From positions 1-64,000 of the forward strand of contig NKYR01000066.1 of the NCBI GenBank assembly GCA_003184365.1: DNA of 64,000 bases, given 5' to 3'. Below the pieces are notes generated by a model. The model made no database searches. It was not told the DNA's origin and was given only the letters and a program-made list of their open reading frames with translations. The stretch is from Evernia prunastri (taxonomy: Eukaryota; Ascomycota; Lecanoromycetes; Lecanorales; Parmeliaceae). Positions within the stretch are counted from its first letter, which is position 1; every line of letters starts with the position of its first letter. Position numbers and translations under genes: made by a program. Of this stretch, positions 20,102 through 30,201 are shown one piece after another.

Positions 20102-21391
20102 TCACCAATTGCCAAGAGCCTCACCTCTACGAACATAGCCCTTCTGGAATTTGGGACCAGAGCGCTTCGCGAACACTTGGTATCCACCCACGCACTTCGT
20201 ACCCGAAGCCACAGGTATCCATGTGACAGTAAGTTGTGAGGTACATGTACCAATCTTAGTTCCATCAGGTGAGCAGATGGACTGTCCAGCTGTGGAGCAT
20301 GTGCCAGTGGACGATGTGGATGATGTTGTCGAGCTTGAGGAAGAGTTGGACATTGCCGAAGGTGCGGAGCTAGGTGCTGCGGCGACTACTGGAGAGGCAG
20401 CAAGTGAAGGAGCGGCAGGCATTGAAGATGAATCGCCAGAGGGAGCGGCTGAGGCCGCAACTGATGGTGCAGCAGATGCAGGAGCACCAGATGCAGCCAT
20501 CGAAGGTGCAGCTGATGAGGCACTGTAAGACCCAGAAGACCCAGAGCCAGATGCACCAGAGGTAGATGAGCCAGAACCCGATGGAGCAGCGCCAGATGCG
20601 CTAGACCCAGAGGAAGATGATCCAGCGGCCGGTGCAGTTGCATTCGATCCGGATGAACCACCGCCGGCGACAACGTTACACTTTGGGCCTGTTGGGGCAG
20701 TAAGTGTGCCGCTTCCGTCCTTTTCCACGGATGTTCCAGGGTCTGGAAATTGCACATCGGCCGAGTCCACAGTCTCGCAGTCGCTAGTTGGAATATTTGC
20801 TTTGAACATGCCTGGGAAAGATGCCGTCGCGCGTTCGGAGAGATTCGGAATGCCCAGAGTCTCGTTCAGAGTGGCTGCTCTCTTGTTCGATCCTCCGCTG
20901 ACCTTGATAGACGCGCAGTTCATGTACATTTCCCGATTACCGATTTTGTTGAACCAGGTCCAAGCTAAAGTGTATGATCCTGGAGCGATACCCTGGGGAA
21001 TGGTGTAGGTATAATTGCTGCCTCCATTTTGGCCCGCAGCGTCATTACCAGTGGTGCCTTTTGCGGGACAACCACCCTCAATGGAGTGGATCACCATCCA
21101 GTTGGAGCTCTTGGTTGCTGGCATATCCGTGGTGAGAGAGATTTGGCATGAACCTCCGCCGTGAACAGCGGATCCGATGAACCAGAGCGGCTGGGGTGCA
21201 CCAATAGCCATCTCCGTGACAACTGCACCTGCGTTACTTGTGGCCTTGCAGGGAAAATTGGAGCCATCCGCAACGAGCGGGCTGTTATCAGGACTGCCAT
21301 ATGGCGGTGGGGAGCCCATGATCATATGCGCGTTGGTCGTGGCGAAGAGAGCAACGGCCGAGAATGAGAGAAGGGACATGATTGAAGACAT
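20102..21391 (-). CDS. Secreted AA11-like lytic polysaccharide monooxygenase with C-terminal Cys-rich module
   Basis: Single exon, 429 residues; ATG at 21391 chosen because a signal peptide follows at once (MSSIMSLLSFSAVALFATTN then AH). Cleavage after Ala would expose His1 (HMIMGSPPPYGSPDNSPL), the first histidine of an LPMO copper brace. A second histidine sits in GSAVHGGGSC, and a Tyr/Phe-type axial position fits NREMYMNC. NFPCK, CQISLTTD and SIEGGCP are conserved in AA11-like proteins. A long Ser/Ala/Pro/Gly linker (about residues 245-365) leads to CSPDGTKIGTC...GTKCVGGY, a small Cys module seen at the C-terminus of some chitin-active fungal proteins. Known AA11 enzymes oxidise chitin; the substrate here is inferred. 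The flank upstream is CT-rich on the coding strand. Confidence 0.8.
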   Translation of the reverse strand: MSSIMSLLSFSAVALFATTNAHMIMGSPPPYGSPDNSPLVADGSNFPCKATSNAGAVVTEMAIGAPQPLWFIGSAVHGGGSCQISLTTDMPATKSSNWMVIHSIEGGCPAKGTTGNDAAGQNGGSNYTYTIPQGIAPGSYTLAWTWFNKIGNREMYMNCASIKVSGGSNKRAATLNETLGIPNLSERATASFPGMFKANIPTSDCETVDSADVQFPDPGTSVEKDGSGTLTAPTGPKCNVVAGGGSSGSNATAPAAGSSSSGSSASGAAPSGSGSSTSGASGSGSSGSYSASSAAPSMAASGAPASAAPSVAASAAPSGDSSSMPAAPSLAASPVVAAAPSSAPSAMSNSSSSSTTSSTSSTGTCSTAGQSICSPDGTKIGTCTSQLTVTWIPVASGTKCVGGYQVFAKRSGPKFQKGYVRRGEALGNW

Positions 21392-23220
21392 TTTGTGGTT
21401 GTGATTGATAGTTGCTGTTGCTTTGTTCCCGACGAAGTATAGTTGTATATGGAGTTGTTGTCTGTTGAGTGCTGTTGTGGTTGTTGTGAAGTGTGAACTG
21501 AGAAGAGAAGAGATATTGGTGAAGAAGTTTATAAAGGCGACCAGCGCAGTGAAGAACAATTGCAGATCAGGAAGCACAAAGAAAGCGACACAATGTGTTA
21601 TTGTGCGGGGTTTGAGAGAGAACAATAAGGAAACTGCTACAATCTTAAAGAACAAGGGAGAACAAACGTCACTCAGTTGCGAAGCCGTACGGTTGCAGGG
21701 AATGGAGGGGGCAAATAAGAAACAAAGGTTACCACGAAGCGACGCGAAATAGAAGCCCAGTCTCGAGGTCGATGAACTCCTGCGTGAAACGATAAGAAGG
21801 TACTTTAAAGAGAACTTGACCATTTCTGATCCAATCCTGGAAGACAAATGCCTCTTTGGTGCAGTGAGCTTCTTTGAAATCGGAGTGGGTACAACAGAGG
21901 GCGCGCAAAGAAGTGGCCTTCTTTTGCGGAACATGTCTCACAACCTTGTAACATTTCATTTGTACCGAGTACTCTTTTCTGGCCAAAAGCGAACGCGAGA
22001 TGTTCGGTTGCAAAATACCTAGAGAGGAACGAGCCAGGTCCAGTGAAGATGTCTGCAAGCATCAATCCACGAACGCCTTTTGTGTTTTGTATTTTACTGA
22101 AAGTACTTTATGTTTCAGATTCCCCGGCGGTTAGGAATTTCTTGGCGCTTTCATAGGCCACAGAAGATCAAAAGATTAGAACACCAGAAATCCGCCTCAC
22201 TGGAAGTATGTCGGAGGAGTTACACTTCAAAACGTACAAGTACGCGTAATCCCTTGTATTCAGGTAGTTACCGTCTCTTAGTGAACATGAGGCTGAGTGA
22301 AGAGCATGTTGAAAGAGCAAGAATTCTTCTTCATCATCGCGGCGTGCGTGCCAAGCACGCCAAGCAGTCTGATACTCTAAGCCATTTCAAGTTTAGCGTT
22401 AATTAAGTGTCGCTAAGAACGAAAGATACTGTGATTGCATAGGATTAGCTCGCCAATTCACACAGGAAATTGACGAAAATATATACTACTACGTGTACGG
22501 AGTATCTGTCGCATACATCTAAGTACAGGAAGTTTCTAGCGACAGCGGAACGAGACCGCGGCCAAGCCATTGCTAAGCAAGGCAACATAGTCGAAATATC
22601 ACAATGCAATCCTGTGGATTTCTCCCATCAATCATTGAGGAGGCATTCGCAAACGAGTCGACTACGACTCATGCTTTCAAGCAATCCTAAGCGAGCCGGA
22701 GTACTCGTTTTATCTTCTCAAAAAAAAAGGTTCAAGGAACATAGCGAAAGCGATAACCCTACACTTCGTTGGAGAGCACCGCTTTGAGAAAGCATGTCGC
22801 ACCAAGACTAGATATGAGAGCAGTGACAAGTAACCAAGCTTCAAGTAGGTCAATGATGGTGGAAGACCCAATCAGTATTTGGGTACGAAGAAGACTTTGG
22901 CACCAGGTCTAGAAACAGCACTCTTTTGCTCTGGCTGAACTTGGAAGCTTCACCCACGCTTGCCACGTGCGCGATGATAAGGCTCGGTGAAGACGCGCTG
23001 ACTTACAGTAGTCAAGCAATCTAAACTTTACTTCGGCTGAGTTTCCATTTCTTCTCCTGATTCGCTCGCTTGGTCGATCGGTTCAAAGATGCGAAGTAAA
23101 ATGCGCATCGCAACCTTACCGCGTGGAAGGCCCATTAGCCGCTACAGCAAGCATTTTGAGGAGCGGTCACTTCGTCACATGCTCGAAAGGCCTTGCTGCA
23201 TTATACCTATCTCGCAGGTC
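21392..23220. other. Intergenic, no supported gene
   Basis: Divergent upstream regions of the LPMO and the next plus-strand gene. The minus-strand frame runs open for about 180 codons upstream of the LPMO ATG, but it is low-complexity T/C-rich leader. Frames between 21729 and 22790 show no domains. Confidence 0.4.
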
Positions 23221-23892
23221 ATGACAGCTCTCGATTGTTGCCGATGCCGCAGCCTACATGCAGTGTCCCCCAGATTTCTATTGCTCTTACTCGTGACATC
23301 GTTTGCATATACTACAATGATTTTACCCAGCGCACAAAGCCTGCCGACAAGATCACCACTTCTGGCTCCGTCAACGACCAGCACGCGCAATCTGCAGAGT
23401 CTCTCTTCTGCGGACCTCAGCAGGCTGACGCTGCTTAACAATTACAGCGTCGGCGGAGATGACGACTGCTATGAAGCAGCCTTGGAACCTCGCCTGAAGA
23501 TAGCCCGAACTGGTGACTGCCTTCAAGCTGCGCTGCAAATTCTCCACGCAGGGTCTCTTACCAGGCCTATCATTTATACCAGAAGATCAACCCGGGGCAT
23601 TTTCCCACTGCCAAAAACCCTTCAGTACGGGACCTGCGTCATCTCTGTGGACGTAATGCAGGACTCAGACGAGGACAAATTCCCCCTTTCGATGCTACAC
23701 AGGTCGGCTTTGGAACTCGTCATGGCATGTGTGGGCGGAGCTTCTCATGTAGGTGGGAAGACGTTTGTTGGGCCGAAGAAGCTTGTCTATGTACTCGTCT
23801 TGGGGAGGACGTCGCCACCTGCACCTGTAGGTGGGGAAGTGATTCAAGTACCGCCGGGTACGATCAGTAATGACACATGGGAAGTGGCTTGA
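23221..23892 (+). CDS. Hypothetical secreted or membrane-anchored protein, fungal-specific
   Basis: 223 residues from the ATG at 23221. An upstream in-frame ATG at 23089 would bury the hydrophobic leader, so the later start is preferred. The N-terminus carries FLLLLLVTSFAYTTMILP, a likely signal peptide or anchor. The mature part has a spaced pattern GDCLQAALQIL, then PLPKTLQYGTCVISVDVM, then HRSALELVMACVGGASHVGG, ending in KKLVYVLVLGRTSPP. I recognise this arrangement (CxxAL, LP...GtC.i.v, C...GG) from uncharacterised secreted proteins common in ascomycetes. Function is not known. No introns are needed. Confidence is good that it is a gene, low for role. Confidence 0.65.
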   Translation: MTALDCCRCRSLHAVSPRFLLLLLVTSFAYTTMILPSAQSLPTRSPLLAPSTTSTRNLQSLSSADLSRLTLLNNYSVGGDDDCYEAALEPRLKIARTGDCLQAALQILHAGSLTRPIIYTRRSTRGIFPLPKTLQYGTCVISVDVMQDSDEDKFPLSMLHRSALELVMACVGGASHVGGKTFVGPKKLVYVLVLGRTSPPAPVGGEVIQVPPGTISNDTWEVA

Positions 23893-24174
23893 AAGGCTTT
23901 CAAGGTTACCGAGCGAACCGGCCAGCCCGTTAAACTCTTTGTCTCCGCTTTTTTTCTTCGAGATTGTCGTTTCTTTGATGATCCTCGGACAATCACTTGA
24001 TTTCATCGCTAGACGATAGATAGCCGGGAATCTTTCATTGATCTCGCTTTGTCTTTGTGTTAAGCTCTGTACGATTGTGCTACCTGAGATTCATAAGACT
24101 TACAGTTTCATGACAATTCCCTTTAACAAAGCACACTTTCTGACAGTCATCTTTCCGAGTCTATTCCACAGAAA

Positions 24175-25428
24175 ATGATTCTGTACGCAAACGCCATGAA
24201 CTCGAGTGTTATTACGTTAGTGGATGACGATGGGACAGCTTATCCTATCAACGACATCAATTCTCTCAGCCTATCAAATGCCGGTAAGTTATGCGGAGAA
24301 GATGCCGGAAACCTAGCGCCTTCTGTCTGCGAAACAGAAAGCGAGGAAGATGATACAAGCATGGCGGATACCGTCTGCAAGACGGAGACCGAGGCCGCTA
24401 ACGACGAAAGCGCAACGGATGTTACCACCAAGACGTTGATGGAACACATGCTGAAGAAGCAGACGGAAGACACCAAGTTGAATCTCTTCGAGATTGCAGA
24501 AGACGTCGAATTGGATGGAGACGTTCGTTTTTTCGCAGCGACAGCAGCGGAGATATTGGAGTGGTGGCAAGCGGACGCCGAAGAGGAAAACCCAACATCT
24601 CACCCCGTCGACTTTGGCGTAGGCTCGCCGATCAACCTACTCATGGTTCTCGCCCTGTTACCAGAGAGGTACCAATGGACCATTCAAATTGAAGACGAGC
24701 ATCGATCGCCCTCCGCAGATTGGGAGAACCTGAGCTGGTTACATGAACAGACCATGGACGTTCTGGTAGAGCTCATCATCGACCCCAACCCAACGCCCAT
24801 AGTCTTCCGCCAAGGTTTGGCTTCCATGGTCCGTGACGATGTCGATGAAGGTTGGCGAGGCTTCACCGGGAGATCTTGGCTGGAGGGCCAGATTCACCTG
24901 TTATCGGACGACAAGCTTGAACCAGATTTATATCGTTTCCCACCTGAAACCGAAAAGATTGTGTTCTTCTTCAACCCCACGGAAATACACTGGACAGTCG
25001 TTGAGGTGGAATTGAACGACGAAGGATGGACGTACACTCTGTACAACTCCCTATTCCAAGGCGAGAGAGGACCAACGTGGAATGCGTGCCAAGAACAATT
25101 CCCCCTTCTCGAGAAGTTGATTTGCCGCGCCTCGGGGTTTCTAGAGCCAGAAAACCGCACCATCATCGCAGGAACATCAGCACAGCAGGAGAACATGTAC
25201 GACTGCGGGGCCATCGCGATGTACAACGCTATAGAGCTCATGGCTGGTCGCAGTCCCAGAGATCAGGTTGACACGGAAAATCTACGGCAGACGTACCTTC
25301 TGCTGATCCTCGAGGCTGTTCACCTATTAGACGAAGGACTGGAAATTCCAGAGTTCAAAGTTCAGATGCGGAACGTGAGCTTAGACTATACAACGCCGGC
25401 TGCGACGTGCTTAGATACTTATGACTAG
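24175..25428 (+). CDS. Ulp1-like (C48 family) cysteine protease domain protein
   Basis: Single exon, 417 residues, ATG at 24175. The acidic, low-complexity N-terminal 140 residues are followed by a C-terminal Ulp1/SENP-type papain-fold domain. The catalytic histidine is His272 in PTEIHWTVVEV, the oxyanion glutamine is Gln337 or Gln338, and the nucleophile is Cys344 in MYDCGAIAMYNA. The third triad position, usually Asp in a YDSL-like motif, is Asn291 here (TLYNSLFQ). Canonical Ulp1 enzymes remove SUMO or related modifiers in the nucleus; this divergent fungal type has no proven substrate. The neighbours are unrelated. The Asn could mean weak activity or a pseudo-enzyme. Confidence 0.75.
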   Translation: MILYANAMNSSVITLVDDDGTAYPINDINSLSLSNAGKLCGEDAGNLAPSVCETESEEDDTSMADTVCKTETEAANDESATDVTTKTLMEHMLKKQTEDTKLNLFEIAEDVELDGDVRFFAATAAEILEWWQADAEEENPTSHPVDFGVGSPINLLMVLALLPERYQWTIQIEDEHRSPSADWENLSWLHEQTMDVLVELIIDPNPTPIVFRQGLASMVRDDVDEGWRGFTGRSWLEGQIHLLSDDKLEPDLYRFPPETEKIVFFFNPTEIHWTVVEVELNDEGWTYTLYNSLFQGERGPTWNACQEQFPLLEKLICRASGFLEPENRTIIAGTSAQQENMYDCGAIAMYNAIELMAGRSPRDQVDTENLRQTYLLLILEAVHLLDEGLEIPEFKVQMRNVSLDYTTPAATCLDTYD

Positions 25429-25627
25429 TCCCATGAATACGAAGCTGGTTACCTCTAGGATAATCCAGACGATCAAATACAGTTATCTTCCAGTGGGAAA
25501 TATATCAATGTAGGTCACAGAGCGATGTTTCATCCATCGACATTTGTCGCGTATTGACATCGAAACTCTTGTTAAAAATTATCCGGTACACTTCAAAGCA
25601 AAGGAATTATTAACCTTTAAAAGCCTC
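25429..25627. other. Intergenic spacer
   Basis: Short 3' flank of the Ulp1-like gene. Nothing recognised. Confidence 0.4.
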
Positions 25628-25930
25628 TTAGCATAGCAGTCTCAAGGATTGACCTGCAACCCAGTTGTTGCTGTCGTATGTCCGTCCCTTTTCTAAGTCG
25701 AGAGTGCTCATCAAAAAATTGCTCATCAAACGCCAGACGCAGACACTAGGTCCAGTCCATTTCTTAAGGGTACGCTTTCTGTCCTGTTGCCCTAGTTGTA
25801 GGGTGAGATTGACTACTTGGCTAATGAAGGGAGCCATGGTCTTTGACATAACTGCCGAAACTGTAGACCCAGAGGCACCGGATGGCCGAGCGGCAAGCCT
25901 TTCTTCCATCTCTCGCATAGCTTTGGTCAT
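25628..25930 (-). CDS. Possible small protein of unknown function
   Basis: A 100-codon frame with a true ATG at 25930 (MTKAMREMEERLAARPSGAS) and a C-terminal end rich in charged and hydrophobic residues. No signal peptide, domain or repeat is visible. It lies between the Ulp1-like gene and the N-domain/ubiquitin-like gene. It could be a chance frame; evidence is only length and start codon. Confidence 0.25.
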   Translation of the reverse strand: MTKAMREMEERLAARPSGASGSTVSAVMSKTMAPFISQVVNLTLQLGQQDRKRTLKKWTGPSVCVWRLMSNFLMSTLDLEKGRTYDSNNWVAGQSLRLLC

Positions 25931-26198
25931 AATGTGGCTTCAATCTTGGTACGTCATTAATTGTACATTAGTTTTAGCAGTACGTCCCACAATGCTATGT
26001 TCTGCTGGGATTCACCATCATCCACACCTGCAATATGTATCTCTATTTCTTCTTGATCACAATTGAGATATTTTCAATCTCAGTTCTTGAAGTGCTCTCT
26101 GTCAAAAGGACCATAAGGATCCCTGTATACTTTTACAAGTCTACTTAGGTGTTACGCTGATATATATGTTGGTGTATTCAGGAACATAGCCTCTCTTA
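25931..26198. other. Intergenic spacer
   Basis: AT-rich spacer. Nothing recognised. Confidence 0.4.
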
Positions 26199-28519
26199 CT
26201 ATTCAAGTGCAGCCCTAGGGGTTAACTTGCGACTGCCGAGCCACGTTCTCAAGGAACCACGCCGCTTCACGGTCGCTGATGGTACATCAGAGGAGACGTC
26301 CTTGTGTGACTCGGGTGAAGCAATCGAGCTGAGATGAACAGCTGGCGCCATCTCGACGACGCGACCATCGGGGTCCTTCTGGCTGATCTCTCCAGCTGCG
26401 GCAAAATCTCTGAACCGCAGTTCCACGACCCAACCCGGCTTGATGACCTTGTCCCATACCTGTGGCAAAACAATTTCGCCCGTAGGGCTCAGTATGTCAT
26501 AGCTACCCCTAAAAATCTTGGAGTTCATAGACTCGATATGAGAAAAAGAGCATTTGATCAGGTTTTCCATACTCTGGTATGATTTATCATATCAGTCCTG
26601 AGCTAGTACTAGTCCGCTCTTGGAGCACTCACCTGCCATGATCTGCACTTGTCGATGGGAAAGAGGAACTTTCTTCCCAAGCAATCTTTCAATATGACCG
26701 GCTCGGCCTCTTGCTCAACAAGGACTGCTTGCTGACAGTGCCCTCGCTGTTCGGTCATGCGACACGAGCGTGAGTCCAGAAGTCCATTCTCTAAAGAAGG
26801 CTGTTTTGTCATCTCAAGAATCCTGTTCTCAAAGAGCCTAAGAACACTGTCTAGAGCGGAAGTTGTCTCATCTCCCATCTCTTTGTCTCGAGCTTGTGCA
26901 TCTAGTGGCAGGTGCGGATATCTATCCGCACGAGAGGTGAACGGGCTGGGAGCAGCTCCGTAACAAGAGGAGCATTGGCTTGAGTGACTCGAAGGATACG
27001 GTGGGGCGGGAGTAGAAGGGTCTTTTGGGCTGTGGACTCCTTGATCACTTGGCATGCAAGATATGCTTCCCGTCTTCTCTTCACGAACTTCCTCTAGGTT
27101 TTCAACAGTAGGTCGCAAAGGACTAGGTCTTTTTTTGGCATTCTGAATCCTTCCTGGAGATGAGGCAGGCGGCGTATGGGGTAATTTCTCCGATGATACG
27201 CTTTGACTGCTAGCAAGCTCTTTTGCGGGAAAGTCGTCTTCTGTATCACCTGGTCTTCCTCCTCTAGCATCACCATAGGGAACTGAAAGACATCTAGCAG
27301 GTTTATGGGTTTGTTCTTCGTGAGCATGCTGATGAATCTTGGCCAGCGATGATGGGAGAGAAGATTCATTGGACAAGATGGAGGATCGATCATCTTCAGG
27401 GAAATAGCTGGGATCGACATACGTCCATTGGCGTAAAAGTGTATCTATGGTCTCTTCAGCCTTAGCCTCCAGAAGTGTCGACCAACTAGTGTTCTGTGCC
27501 CCCTTGAACTTCTCATCAGCTTTGTCGTGAGGTATGAGGTCAAATAGTAGTTGCGAGGTTGCCTGTTCCTTTACTAGTCTAGGGCTGGCTATTGATTGCC
27601 TCCTGGACCGCGATGAGGAAGACTGGCCAATGCTCTCCGCATCTGAGTCTATAGAAGGATCCATACGACGACGGATCTCTCGAGGCAGGGATGGGAGGAA
27701 GACTATGTCGTCGTGTATCGCGCTTGGACCTGCATGCGTACTGGGGGTTTCTGACTCCTGGAAGCGTCGAGGACTGCCATTGCTTTGGGGCGCAGCTACG
27801 ACGGAATCCCTCTTGGATGATTGGCCACGCGTGTAGTCAGATGCAGAAAGCAGTAAGAAATCAGCGAATGTTATTAGGTGCTCTTCCTCAATGGAGTCCA
27901 GGTCTACTTGGGATGCCTGGGCTTCGTGTCGCTTCAATCTCTCAAGCGCATGACGGTTGTCAATCACGAGGCGAACTAGGCCTCGCCGCTCTTTGCAAAC
28001 GTACCAATACCCTATCGGTTTCACTCCTCTAGCATGGCATCAGCTCGTTTCGTTAGGACCTGCGATGTCGCTCACTTACGGATATTCTTCCACACCCTTA
28101 GTACTTTTCGCAAGTTGTACAACGTGGAGAAGGATGTTCAACGTCGATTTGAGAGACTCGAGACTGCTGCGCAATGGTTTCACTCGCTCTCTCTTGAAAT
28201 ACCAAGCCAATTTTTCATGCGGCTTCTTTCCTTTGAGGTTACCATCAGCCCCAGTATGTTTACGGATATCCTCGAAGATACTGGCACATCTGCGCACGAT
28301 TGATTGTGCAGCTTCCCGCATCTGTGGCCTAAAGTTGGATCCGTCATCGCAGAGAACGTCATGCAGCTCCTCAAGAACCATTGCGAGCAGCGACACGTTG
28401 TGAGCGACATCTTGAACTTCCTGGCCACTTGTTGTGAATGTCGAATACAAGTCGTAGAGAGTTCTAGATAGTTGCACTCCTGCGGTGGCTACTCCGGCAA
28501 CAGCTGAAAGGCCTTCCAT
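26199..28519 (-). CDS. NLR-type N-terminal domain protein with C-terminal ubiquitin-like domain
   Basis: Three exons, 736 residues: 28519-28080, 28028-26633, 26573-26199. The introns (51 and 59 nt) are GT-AG and keep the frame. Residues 1-150 (MEGLSAVAGVATAGVQLSRT, then LYDLYSTF and VLEELHDVL) look like the helical N-terminal domain of fungal STAND/NLR proteins. A long, Ser/Pro/Glu-rich, probably disordered middle follows. The C-terminus (DCLGRKFLFPIDKCRSWQ, then MENLIKCSF, FRGSYDILSPTGEIVLPQVW and KPGWVVELRF) matches the ubiquitin-like domain often found at the end of such fungal proteins. No NACHT or NB-ARC motor is present, so this may be a signalling partner or decoy of an NLR rather than a receptor. 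That role is inference. Confidence 0.8.
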
Positions 28520-30201
28520 CGGATTCAATGACCTTATATAGATAGACAAACCCTTGCTGTGATCAAATTTGACGCTTGCAAGCTACCGACATTCCAGCTG
28601 TGAAGGAGTAAGGAAACAATGGTCCAGCGCACCAAAAATTTGGGAGCGGCATTGCGGGGCCGAGAAGGGCAGTGCAAGACGGCACACAAGGCTGAAGACT
28701 GCCCTTAAATTAGCATTCTTGGTACACGCATTAGATGGGGCGGAGCAGTCGCGACTAAAGGAATTCGGGCGTCAATCCTACTGGGAGATGCGCGTATTAG
28801 TCTTCATCTCACAATTGCGCCTCGCGGCAGATCTGAGAAACTTGGGAAACCAGGACGTGTCTAGCCTGAGTCTTCTACGACCTCCTCCGTTTGCAGAGAA
28901 GTGGCTCACGGCCGATCCCGCAGAACAGGCATGATTCGCTTGAGATAATCCTTGTCCATCAGTCAGCGACTGTAGCTGATCTTTTTTCCGATGGTCCGAT
29001 CAGCCCCACAAGCTTCTCGACCTGCATCTGATGGGGAAAAATACGCTAGCCAGGGCAAGGGGCGTAGCTTTCCGTAAAGCGTCATATTTGAGCAACCCTG
29101 ATCTGGCTGTTTGTCCTTGGTTCAGCCACTGAGATAGTTCTGATAAAAGATTTGGTGAGTGCACAACCACTTGTTGTAAGCGCATGCGCAAAAGCGACCG
29201 ACGAACGCACTAGTGCACGCTTCCACTACTCGACTTATGAAGCTCTCTGAAGTTCACCAGTGGTCAATAAAATCGGGTGCTGAAATTTCTAGGGTTTCTG
29301 TGGGTATCAGAATCAAATCAGAACCATGAGTTCATGGCATATAATCCGTGCAACGCTCTTCTTCAACTTGAACACCACAACCCTTTCAGCGCCAACAGCG
29401 TCTCTCCCTGAACCCTCTTTGGTGGTTCCGCATCCCTGAATCGCTCTTGCCAGTCGAGCTTTACGGCTATCACGACCCATTTTCCGTCACCTACTCCGAC
29501 AGGTGCATCCGCAGAGCAGAAGATGATATCGCCCAAGAGATCCTGGCCTACATTGCTAGCAATCCTCTGGCGAAGAGATTCAGATTCAGAAACTACCGTC
29601 GATCTCTATTTAGTGTCGGACGAGCGGACGAGCTGGCACTTGTTGGCGAGGGTCTCTTCTATGATAGGATACTTCTTGCAGCGTGATGGTTGCAAGGGCG
29701 CGCAGTTTATCATCTTGTGGGAAGGCTCAAGGTACCTTGGGTATAGATCTCTGACGGACGCGACTGTGGTCGGTGAGGCTTGAACAATTGAGAACCTTCG
29801 AAAAACGGAAAGGGTGGGGATAACGTCGAGGTGAGTGGGGCCTTGTGGTTTCAAGCTATTCGCCAGATCCAGGTTCTTCCTGGGCCAGGAATGATTCTCG
29901 TGGCAGGACGATGTCTCAGTGTGGGGTATGAGTTATTATTGGGGAACCAGGATAGGTATTACAGTCCAACGGTGCAAGCCAACGAGCAGAGTGTTCATGT
30001 TAGTTCCCGGTCAAGACTTATTGTTCTTGCAAAACTGTACCCGGCCAAGGAACGTGTCACTATGCACGCATCGAGAGAACTAATTTGACGGCCTTTAGTC
30101 TAATTCCTTTGCTGTTTCCTTCTAAAAAGAAAGAGTAGATAAACATTGACTGGGTTATCCCATTCGAAAGATCACGTAAAGAGATAATGATTCTGATTCT
30201 T
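28520..30201. other. Intergenic, only weak short frames
   Basis: Upstream of the N-domain/ubiquitin-like gene. Plus-strand frames at 28569-28934 and 29447-29783 lack convincing starts, splice partners or domains. Nothing else is recognised. Confidence 0.4.

Noticed and set aside
29447..30088. Plus-strand frames suggesting a small gene
   Set aside because: Overlapping frames without ATG context, intron signals or recognisable domains; left as intergenic.
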